Assembly (NCBI GenBank): GCA_020057065.1
Contig: JAGVGM010000364.1
Span: forward strand, 1 to 43,660
DNA length: 43,660 bases
Direction of reading: 5' to 3'
Origin: Thermodesulfovibrionia bacterium
Lineage (GTDB): Bacteria; Nitrospirota; Thermodesulfovibrionia; UBA6902
Shown: positions 17,795 through 25,201 of the stretch, piece by piece
How the letters are laid out: each line of letters opens with the position of its first letter
Position numbering within the stretch: the first letter of the stretch is position 1
Translations under genes and position numbers: made by a program
Notes under the pieces: generated by a model
Seen by the model: only the letters and a program-made list of their open reading frames with translations
Databases searched by the model: none
What the model was told of the DNA's origin: nothing

Positions 17795-18987
17795 TTTGCT
17801 CTACCGATAGAGATGTCCTGCCAGACTATCTTATTACAATGATCGTGAAGGAATTATGTTTCAGGCTCTACCGATAGAGATGTCCTTCCAGACACCACCA
17901 ATTCTTCTCTAAAAACCCCAACAGTTTCAGGCTCTACCGATAGAGATGTCCTTCCAGACTTTAGGCTTTGTAAGAATTGTAAAAAGATTTTAATTGTTTC
18001 AGGCTCTACCGATAGAGATGTCCTTCCAGACTATATCGGGGATGCTGAAAAAACTTTACGAGCGTTTCAGGCTCTACCGATAGAGATGTCCTTCCAGACA
18101 TATTCCTATCTTCCTTGCTATTCCCATCTGTTTCAGGCTCTACCGATAGAGATGTCCTTCCAGACCAATGAAGTTATTGCACAGGCTGTACAGAGTGTTT
18201 CAGGCTCTACCGATAGAGATGTCCTTCCAGACATAGGTTGCCGGGGTTATAAACTGGCATATAGTTTCAGGCTCTACCGATAGAGATGTCCTTCCAGACA
18301 ATTATGATGTTCTTAAAGCTCTGTCAGTACCAAAAATGTTTCAGGCTCTACCGATAGAGATGTCCTTCCAGACTATAGGGGCACCCCAATTAAAAAAATT
18401 GATTGTTTCAGGCTCTACCGATAGAGATGTCCTTCCAGACGTTTGCAAATAGCAAGTGGAGACCTGCGGATGTTTCAGGCTCTACCGATAGAGATGTCCT
18501 TCCAGACATGCAAATAAACTGTCCATGCGGGAGCATTTTAGTTTCAGGCTCTACCGATAGAGATGTCCTTCCAGACAAATTGGAGCAAAGCAACATGCTT
18601 ATAAATTGTTTCAGGCTCTACCGATAGAGATGTCCTTCCAGACAGATTGACGATGCTGTAAATGCCATAGCGAATGTTTCAGGCTCTACCGATAGAGATG
18701 TCCTTCCAGACCAAATGATTTGGAGTCGGAATACTCAAATGAAAATTGTTTCAGGCTCTACCGATAGAGATGTCCTTCCAGACTATAGCCCCGTAGCATT
18801 TGGAATTGGGTTAATAATGTTTCAGGCTCTACCGATAGAGATGTCCTTCCAGACTAATGTCGTTAGTTTTTATGAGAAAAAATTGTTTCAGGCTCTACCG
18901 ATAGAGATGTCCTTCCAGACTAAATTCTCTAAATGGCCGCAGATGCTCAATGTTTCAGGCTCTACCGATAGAGATGTCCTTCCAGAC
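17791..18987 (-). CRISPR. CRISPR array, 18 repeats (17 intact 36-mers + 1 degenerate terminal), 17 spacers of 30-38 nt
   Basis: Plus-strand repeat GTTTCAGGCTCTACCGATAGAGATGTCCTTCCAGAC. Degenerate repeat at left (17791-17826). Minus-strand repeat GTCTGGAAGGACATCTCTATCGGTAGAGCCTGAAAC ends in GAAAC, with hairpin CTCTA-TCGG-TAGAG leaving the 8-nt handle CCTGAAAC. Confidence 0.99.
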
Positions 18988-19022
18988 CCCTTCCATTATA
19001 ACATACTGTTTTCAAAGAGCAA
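18988..19022 (-). promoter_or_regulatory. CRISPR leader promoter
   Basis: On the minus strand TTGCTC (19022-19017), 16-nt spacer, TATAAT (19000-18995), ending 7 nt before the first repeat. Confidence 0.65.
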
Positions 19023-19033
19023 TTAAACCGAAA

Positions 19034-19091
19034 ATTCAGAACCCCTTCGATGTAAACAGTTTTTTCCAAGTTATCCACAGGGGTTCTGAAT
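19034..19091. repeat. Inverted repeat in CRISPR leader, with a DnaA-box-like sequence
   Basis: attcagaacccc (19034-19045) and ggggttctgaat (19080-19091), perfect 12-bp arms; ttatccaca at 19071-19079. Confidence 0.8.
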
Positions 19092-19183
19092 AACCAATTA
19101 CCAATTATCAATGAGCAATGATCAATTAAGGAAAATTTATATATCATCACTTGTTCATTCATCATCACTAATTGTTAGTTGTC
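19092..19183. repeat. AT-rich intergenic repeat copy A
   Basis: caattatcaatgagcaatgatcaattaaggaaa...cttgttcattcatcatcactaattgttagttgtcttt, similar to copies B and C. Confidence 0.75.
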
Positions 19184-19536
19184 TTTCTCGATGTTTTCAC
19201 TATTGAAAAAAGTATTTTTGTAATCGCGTCTGATTCATTAATCAAGTCTTCTATTGATTGTCCATCGACCTGTTTAGAATCCCTTATCAGTCTCAGCCAA
19301 TATTTTGATTCCCGTGCCTCTTTTTGTGCGATGTTCATCTTATTTGTAAAATCGTTTTTGCTATATCCGGATTGGGCTTCTTCCACATTAGCCCCAATTG
19401 ATGTCCCTGAACGAAGTAACTGCCTTCCGATGACCTTACAAACTTCATTTTTTGGCAAGGAACCGACTAATCTGATAACTCTCAACGAAAACTGATAACT
19501 CCTGTCTACAATTTCATTTCTCATCGTAAAAAACAA
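19168..19536 (-). CDS. Four-helix-bundle protein (S23 / bAvd-like family)
   Basis: RSYQFSLRVIRLVGSLPKNEVCKVIGRQLLRSGTSIGANVEEAQSGYSKNDFTNKMNIAQKEARESKYWLRLI. Confidence 0.9.
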   Translation of the reverse strand: MFFTMRNEIVDRSYQFSLRVIRLVGSLPKNEVCKVIGRQLLRSGTSIGANVEEAQSGYSKNDFTNKMNIAQKEARESKYWLRLIRDSKQVDGQSIEDLINESDAITKILFSIVKTSRKTTNN

Positions 19537-19540
19537 TGAA

Positions 19541-19625
19541 CAATTATCAATGAACGATGATCAATTTCGGAAATTTTATCATCATTAATTGTTCATTCAT
19601 CATTGCTCATTGTTAATTGTCTTTT
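19541..19625. repeat. AT-rich intergenic repeat copy B
   Basis: caattatcaatgaacgatgatcaatttcgg...attaattgttcattcatcattgctcattgttaattgtctttt. Confidence 0.8.
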
Positions 19626-19907
19626 CTATACAATAAAAGCCGCTCCGTCATCTATATCCGGCTCCTTCTTATCTCCGATTACAATATCCTTTGACGAATA
19701 CTCAAGCCGGTAGACCTTTATAAAACCGGTCTCGATATTCAGCGCCTTCAGCTTCTCAATTAACTGCTCCTTGCCGCGCCTGTTGAGCCTGCACTCAAAG
19801 ACGCTTTTCTGCACCCTGAAGCCAAAGCCCTTCAGCGCCTTGTCAACACGGTTTCGCTCCGCATCAGAGCTTATGTCGTAGACAACTGCATAGTCGGAAA
19901 TGCTCAT
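19626..19907 (-). CDS. cas2: Cas2
   Basis: MSISDYAVVYDISSDAERNRVDKALKGFGFRVQKSVFECRLNRRGKEQLIEKL. Confidence 0.92.
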   Translation of the reverse strand: MSISDYAVVYDISSDAERNRVDKALKGFGFRVQKSVFECRLNRRGKEQLIEKLKALNIETGFIKVYRLEYSSKDIVIGDKKEPDIDDGAAFIV

Positions 19908-19915
19908 AAAAAATC

Positions 19916-19993
19916 CAATTATCAATTAAGGAAATATTGTTCGTCATTAATTGTTCATTCATCATTGTTAATTGTTAATCGTTAATTGTCTTT
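19916..19993. repeat. AT-rich intergenic repeat copy C
   Basis: caattatcaattaaggaaatattgttcgtcattaattgttcattcatcattgttaattgttaatcgttaattgtcttt. Confidence 0.8.
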
Positions 19994-20304
19994 ATTTCAA
20001 TTCCAGTCCGTATTATTTCCCTTGCGAAAAGGTCGTCCTCGTTGAAATCTTCCGGCCTGAACGGGTGCAGCTCGATGCGGGAATCCACCTTGAGCATGAA
20101 GGGGTTAAGCATTTTCCTGTCATAAAAGCGAATACCTGAGAAATCGGGGGAGACAATCGCAAGATCGATGTCACTCCATTCATGTACTTTGCCGGTTGCA
20201 TATGAGCCAAACAGCACAGCCCTTTCGATCCGTATATTGGCGTCTTTCACGAGCTTAAGGAATCTTTCAAGCACGCCTATTGCTTCATCTGCGACAACAG
20301 CCAT
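19975..20304 (-). CDS. MNT-type nucleotidyltransferase (MntA-like antitoxin)
   Basis: ERAVLFGSYATGKVHEWSDIDLAIVSPDF: GSx..Gx..SDIDL motif; overlaps the HEPN gene. Confidence 0.88.
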   Translation of the reverse strand: MAVVADEAIGVLERFLKLVKDANIRIERAVLFGSYATGKVHEWSDIDLAIVSPDFSGIRFYDRKMLNPFMLKVDSRIELHPFRPEDFNEDDLFAREIIRTGIEIKTIND

Positions 20305-20669
20305 GAATACATCTCCTTTATTGTATTAAAATTGACTCCTGTGAATTCTTTCGTGCAAAGCTTGTAAAACAGCAATTTCTGGTCCGGGTACCGAGCTTCA
20401 AGATTGAAATCGTTGATATCGGTCAAGATTGTTTTCTGTTCATCTGAGAATTGCAGATTTATTTTTTCGGCGAGCCTTGGAAGGTTGTGTATCTTTGGGG
20501 GAGTAACATCGTTGTCGCGCGTATAAAAAGCCTTCAAGACCTTCTCGATAACAAGATGCCCGATAAACAGACACCAGTCGTACTTGCCACTGTTAAACAG
20601 TGTCTCGGCTGCATCAAGGTCATGGTCTGCCGAATCAAGCCAGTATTGAATATGCAGTTGTTTATCCAT
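20277..20669 (-). CDS. HEPN-domain protein paired with MNT
   Basis: HIQYWLDSADHDLDAAETLFNSGKYDWCLFIGHLVIEKVLKAFYTR...NLEARYPDQKLLFYKLCTKEF. Confidence 0.88.
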   Translation of the reverse strand: MDKQLHIQYWLDSADHDLDAAETLFNSGKYDWCLFIGHLVIEKVLKAFYTRDNDVTPPKIHNLPRLAEKINLQFSDEQKTILTDINDFNLEARYPDQKLLFYKLCTKEFTGVNFNTIKEMYSWLLSQMKQ

Positions 20670-20701
20670 GGAACTATATTATCATAACCCGTGCAGAATC
20701 A

Positions 20702-20953
20702 CTAAAACGGACTGTGGTCGAAGATCACTATGTCTCCCGTTACAGGGCTTCTGTAAATAAGTTTCCTCGCCTTGCCGTGCAGCGCATGTGCAATCTTTAA
20801 ATAAAGCCACACCGGAGCCGCTCCAGTCAGAACAACATCATTTCCTTCGCCTGCCAATTCTTTAGCCTTTTGGATATATGAATCAAGATCAGCGAGCTTG
20901 GCGGTGTTTGTGAAGAAGGTGTTGAGGTCGATGAATCTATGTTCCTTTGTCAT
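20702..20953 (-). CDS. Csx3/Crn3-like protein, putative cyclic-oligoadenylate ring nuclease
   Basis: 83 aa; DVVLTGAAPVWLYLKIAHALHGKARKLIYRSPVTGDIVIFDHSPF resembles the Csx3 core (TGxxPxWLY..LAH...VxxSH); adjacent to a CARF gene. Confidence 0.65.
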   Translation of the reverse strand: MTKEHRFIDLNTFFTNTAKLADLDSYIQKAKELAGEGNDVVLTGAAPVWLYLKIAHALHGKARKLIYRSPVTGDIVIFDHSPF

Positions 20954-20954
20954 A

Positions 20955-21731
20955 CTATGATACTTGCTTAAGCTTAAAACGGATATCTATATATCTTGGA
21001 TCCGAGCCGATAGCGCGGTCAGCAGTTCCATCAGGATTATATTTTCGAGGTTTCAAAAACTGCAACTTCCTTTCAGGAGGCGCACAAGCCAATATCATTC
21101 CGGCAGTCATAGATTTTGTTCCACCTGTATAATCGGAGATAACGTCAAATTCCTCAATTTTTTCATCTGACAATGATTCGTAGATACTCTCAATTATTTT
21201 ATAAACTTGTTCGGGATTATCGGCATCATCTCCTGACATTTTATCAACGTACTTAAAAATATCTGGCGGAAAATCTTCTTTAACTAATTTCTCAACCAAT
21301 TCCTTCGCTGCCTTCTTAGAAGCCTCACCTCCAGTTATCATCCAGCAATGTTTCAATACCGGGTGGTTATGCTCATTATTCAACCCTTTATAATGAAAGC
21401 GAATGGCCTGCTCTGCTGATATATTTGACCCGAAACTGCAAAACACAATCAGGCCTTTATGACGTTCCGGCACCATTCCTATTTGTGAAAGCAATTCTAC
21501 ATGGTCTCTAATAACAAAATTTATAAATTTCGATACCGGATCAAAAAATATAATGACCCCCCATAATATCGCAAGTCCGATAATAGTGATAAGCGATGAA
21601 TGAAGGCCTGTCCACTCTTTAATTGTATCGGTTAAACTATTTGTTGTAACCCCAATGAGATAAATCATTCCGAGAAATAATAATGGAGGAGCTTTGTCAG
21701 CATTAAAAAGTTTTGTAATTATTTTTCGCAT
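20955..21731 (-). CDS. Two-TM-helix + CARF domain protein, candidate membrane cOA effector
   Basis: TM segments PPLLFLGMIYLIGVTTNSL and SLITIIGLAILWGVIIFF, then Rossmann-like CARF with DVISDYTGGTKSMTAGMILAC. Confidence 0.82.
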   Translation of the reverse strand: MRKIITKLFNADKAPPLLFLGMIYLIGVTTNSLTDTIKEWTGLHSSLITIIGLAILWGVIIFFDPVSKFINFVIRDHVELLSQIGMVPERHKGLIVFCSFGSNISAEQAIRFHYKGLNNEHNHPVLKHCWMITGGEASKKAAKELVEKLVKEDFPPDIFKYVDKMSGDDADNPEQVYKIIESIYESLSDEKIEEFDVISDYTGGTKSMTAGMILACAPPERKLQFLKPRKYNPDGTADRAIGSDPRYIDIRFKLKQVS

Positions 21732-21754
21732 AGGAGCCTCCTAACTTAAACAAG

Positions 21755-22768
21755 TCATTTGAAATACCCATACCCCACTGCCGTCTTTGCGCCTGCGCCG
21801 ATATTCTCAAGAGCTTCTTTGAGCAAATCAAATCCGCAAGCTACGTCTAATGGTGTCCCTGCTCCGGGACGTGGAGCAAGAGAGAATTTGAACTGAACGC
21901 CCTCTTTGACCGTCAAGAAGAAAATTGGTCGAGGGCTGTGATAATCCGCAGGTGGTGTCACGCCGGTTTTGTCTTCATAATATGGAGCATAATGTGGATT
22001 CATGATATCGACTTCAAGCTTGGGCTTCTCGACAGGAAGAGCATCGAAAACGATCAGACGTCCTGCCCCAAGCTCATCACTGTCACCGAATAGATGTTTC
22101 ACTTCGTTCCATACATCTTCATTGCTCCAACCTTTTTTCGGATCAGCCCAAGCCCGGATGAGTCCTTTGACGGATGAGCCAGGCAGATATGGGACGCCCA
22201 ATATTTTGTGCCAGACAAAACCTGTCTCCAACACATGCCCCATACCAAGACCGCTGACAAATCGCCATTGAGTAGTAAAGATTTTTGATTCTCCTTTCAG
22301 ATCAGTCACTAAACTGGTAAGTCTTTCACAATAAGTGTTGAGAAGTTCTGGGGTAGTCGAGTGATTATTTAGATATGCTGCAATCACATTCAAAAACCAT
22401 GTCTTAGGATTTTTGTTCCATAATGGATTTCTTTTTAGATCATCCGGCACATTTTTTCGTTCGTCAATTTGTTCTTTCCATTTATTAGGCCCTGACCAAT
22501 GATCACAGAATTTATCAAAAAGGAGTCCTGTGTTGGCAGTCGCTTCCATTGGTCGCGGTGATGTATTTTCACATCCTAACCCCTTGTAAAGCGGCAGCAC
22601 ACGTCTTGGCACTTTGTCACCTCCATCATGTTTTCCACCTGAGTGTTGCGTATCTTTTCTCTTTGGTTTATGCTCGTCTTTTTTCTTCTGAGGATCGCCA
22701 TTCTTCAACGGTATATTACGAGCTTTAGCAAGTTTTGCGATTTCATCGCGCATGTCACCCATGATCAA
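21755..22768 (-). CDS. cmr6: Cmr6
   Basis: GLGMGHVLETGFVWHKILGVPYLPGSSVKGLIRAWA...LENIGAGAKTAVGYGYFK. Confidence 0.93.
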   Translation of the reverse strand: MIMGDMRDEIAKLAKARNIPLKNGDPQKKKDEHKPKRKDTQHSGGKHDGGDKVPRRVLPLYKGLGCENTSPRPMEATANTGLLFDKFCDHWSGPNKWKEQIDERKNVPDDLKRNPLWNKNPKTWFLNVIAAYLNNHSTTPELLNTYCERLTSLVTDLKGESKIFTTQWRFVSGLGMGHVLETGFVWHKILGVPYLPGSSVKGLIRAWADPKKGWSNEDVWNEVKHLFGDSDELGAGRLIVFDALPVEKPKLEVDIMNPHYAPYYEDKTGVTPPADYHSPRPIFFLTVKEGVQFKFSLAPRPGAGTPLDVACGFDLLKEALENIGAGAKTAVGYGYFK

Positions 22769-23181
22769 CCGCCCTCTGCCTTCGGCAAATCCGCTTCAGC
22801 AAACTTCTTCATCCATGTGAGAAGTTTCAGGGTTTCATGCTGGGCGTGCATGTATTGCTTGCGGTCGCCGTTCATGAGGCACGTAATAAGATCGCTGCCG
22901 GTACAGACTATGCAGTTGGAAAACAGCCATGTTTGCAGTTGAGCATAAAGCGTCCACGAAGGCTCTTTCTTTTCGCCTTTGTCGTCGGCAAGCAGAAATG
23001 CAATTGCCTGACCAAGGCCGTTGTTTAAAATCATCGCAGGAAGTCTTTTGACCAGCGTAGCATATTTAGTTTTATCACCAGTAAAGCCAGTAACCTGCTC
23101 AAGCGCATATTTCGCGCGGTCCTGTTCAATCGTCCGGCTCATTGTAAGCCTCCGCTTTCCGGAACATATTGTATCGCGCAC
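22765..23181 (-). CDS. cmr5: Cmr5
   Basis: MSRTIEQDRAKYALEQV...YATLVKRLPAMILNNGLGQAIAFLLAD. Confidence 0.9.
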   Translation of the reverse strand: MRDTICSGKRRLTMSRTIEQDRAKYALEQVTGFTGDKTKYATLVKRLPAMILNNGLGQAIAFLLADDKGEKKEPSWTLYAQLQTWLFSNCIVCTGSDLITCLMNGDRKQYMHAQHETLKLLTWMKKFAEADLPKAEGG

Positions 23182-24074
23182 CAGCCCATGCCTATGGTTT
23201 CGTTTCCGCCGATCTGAATATAATCCTTTATCGCGCTTTTAAATTTAGTAATCACATTATCTGCGCTTACGATAGTTCCGTTTCCACCCCTCGGCTTCAT
23301 GGCCACAATCATTGAGTAAAAAAGACAGTCCGGCGGCAGACTTTCTTCATACCAAAGATTTTCACTCGTCTTGTTTTCATTCAAGACGTTTCTTGCGGTA
23401 ACTTGAGTAGCGTGTTTGACAAGATAAGTGAAATCATCATTGGAAATTATTACCAGATGATCGTCCATCTTCTCTCGAACTGCCTTGTAAACGCCGTTGT
23501 TATTATTGCCGGGCATGAATTTTTTTATCTCAACAATCCATTCTTTAACCCCTGTAGATTCCCCCGGGATCAATAGGTGCTCTTCTAAAACCAGTTTTGT
23601 GTCAAGACCGGAATCGTCTACGGCAAGGAATCTTCCATCAGTAACTTGAGGCGTTTCGGGAAGAACGGGAAGTTGGGGAATAGTTTTCTTCAAAATATCA
23701 ACATCTCTTTTTAACCGATCCAATACCATTGGACATATCACCCACACATACACCTGTGAAAGTGACCTAACAGGGAAGGCGAGCAAACGTGCATCAGTTA
23801 TTCCGATTGATCCGGCGTGTTCGGTGCTTTCAGGTCCGAAAATAATATTGATGTCACCATCATTTAAAAGCCTGTTGCCTTTGTCATCGCATAGTTTCTC
23901 CGCCTTTTCCCTCATCGCGCCTTTCAGCCCTGAAGACTGAATGATCGGAAACCCTGTATGTTTTTCCCGCTGAATGGGAAGGTCAACGACTCCCGTTGTT
24001 GTCCCTGTTCCCGGATGAAGCGACGTCTCTGAAAATAAACCGACTAACACGCCTTTCTCAAACATTCTTACCAC
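23139..24074 (-). CDS. cmr4: Cmr4
   Basis: VGLFSETSLHPGTGTTTGVVDLPIQREKHTGFPIIQSSGLKGAMREKA. Confidence 0.95.
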   Translation of the reverse strand: MVRMFEKGVLVGLFSETSLHPGTGTTTGVVDLPIQREKHTGFPIIQSSGLKGAMREKAEKLCDDKGNRLLNDGDINIIFGPESTEHAGSIGITDARLLAFPVRSLSQVYVWVICPMVLDRLKRDVDILKKTIPQLPVLPETPQVTDGRFLAVDDSGLDTKLVLEEHLLIPGESTGVKEWIVEIKKFMPGNNNNGVYKAVREKMDDHLVIISNDDFTYLVKHATQVTARNVLNENKTSENLWYEESLPPDCLFYSMIVAMKPRGGNGTIVSADNVITKFKSAIKDYIQIGGNETIGMGWCAIQYVPESGGLQ

Positions 24075-25201
24075 CTCCCTAATCTATAATGCCCAAATCC
24101 AATTTTACTGTTTAATCCGATCTTGCCTTCCACTGCCAAGTTGGAAGGGTCGCCGCCTGTCACTTCAAAGTAATAAACGCTGCCTGCTGGGACATAGCTT
24201 CTCATGGGCTTGTTCTCTTTTCGCGCCATATCAAAGCCGCCGATCTTCTGCGCCTTGCCCGTACAGGCGGAGATAAGTTTCAGATCCACTCCATGAATTT
24301 GTCCTGTCCAACACGCTGCGCCCTTGTCATCAGTAGTTTCAATAAAGTCACATGGATACCAAGCGCCGTCGAAGTCAGCGGGCTGAAGAAGAACCATCTT
24401 GATCTTTCTGTTTGCAGAGATACCGGCATTTGAGGCGCTCGGATAATTGTCGATTGATAGTTTCACCACTTTCCCTTCGCCGCCGAATTTAATCGTTGCC
24501 GGAGTCTTTGGCTCCAAATCACCGGCTATCCCATTCACCCTGAACCGAATTTCTACTCTTTTCTTATCCTTCCCTTCTCTGAGCCTCAACGGAACGATTG
24601 AGTACAGCATACCCGTTTCTACACCATGTGATTCATATTTTCTCTTAATCCCGACCTTCGGCTCTTTCTCAAAAAATTCAGTGTCATTGAGAATATCTTG
24701 CTTGCCGGATGGGACAATCCCTTCTAAATAAGTTGTGAATGCGTCCTCGCTGATCCAGCCTTTCATGGGCTTGACGGCTCGCTGTCCGGTTGCAGGAAGA
24801 TGGGCATTTCCGATATCACAATTGACCTGCTCGTCGGAGGGCACAAGCAGAAGCGCCCCTTTTTCATCCTCCATAATATCCAGAGGAGCAGGGTAATATC
24901 GTTTGTCGTCCTTGAAAAGATACGGCCCGTAAATGTCGAGTAATCCATAATCAAACTCTTTTTGAGAGCCGATTGCTTCAGGCAGGTTACAGCCTTCCTT
25001 ATGTTTACAACTTTCACATTTAAATATGTCGTCTGATTTGCAGTGAGCGCGAAGTATCGCATATCTCATAAAGCCCTGTATTGTCTGAGGCGCGGGAGGA
25101 AAGATTGACTCAAGCCACCCTGTCTCCCCCATGCCAAAAGACATTCCGTCTCTGAAAAAGAGCGTGTCAAGCGGCTGAATTATCCATTCCCTGCTCATCA
25201 C
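24068..25201 (-). CDS. cmr3: Cmr3
   Basis: IIQPLDTLFFRDGMSFGMGETGWLESIFPPAPQTIQGFMRYAI. Confidence 0.93.
   Translation of the reverse strand: MMSREWIIQPLDTLFFRDGMSFGMGETGWLESIFPPAPQTIQGFMRYAILRAHCKSDDIFKCESCKHKEGCNLPEAIGSQKEFDYGLLDIYGPYLFKDDKRYYPAPLDIMEDEKGALLLVPSDEQVNCDIGNAHLPATGQRAVKPMKGWISEDAFTTYLEGIVPSGKQDILNDTEFFEKEPKVGIKRKYESHGVETGMLYSIVPLRLREGKDKKRVEIRFRVNGIAGDLEPKTPATIKFGGEGKVVKLSIDNYPSASNAGISANRKIKMVLLQPADFDGAWYPCDFIETTDDKGAACWTGQIHGVDLKLISACTGKAQKIGGFDMARKENKPMRSYVPAGSVYYFEVTGGDPSNLAVEGKIGLNSKIGFGHYRLGRW

Noticed and set aside
17827-18951. Self-targeting spacers matching this window
   Set aside because: None noticed by eye; an exhaustive search was not possible, so this is not a claim of absence.
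18086-19026. Plus- and minus-strand ORFs inside the CRISPR array (e.g. FQALPIEMSFQT repeats)
   Set aside because: They are translations of the repeats, not genes.
15070-19536. Diversity-generating retroelement (RT plus Avd-like protein)
   Set aside because: The RT is fused to Cas6 and Cas1, and I saw no template/variable repeat pair.
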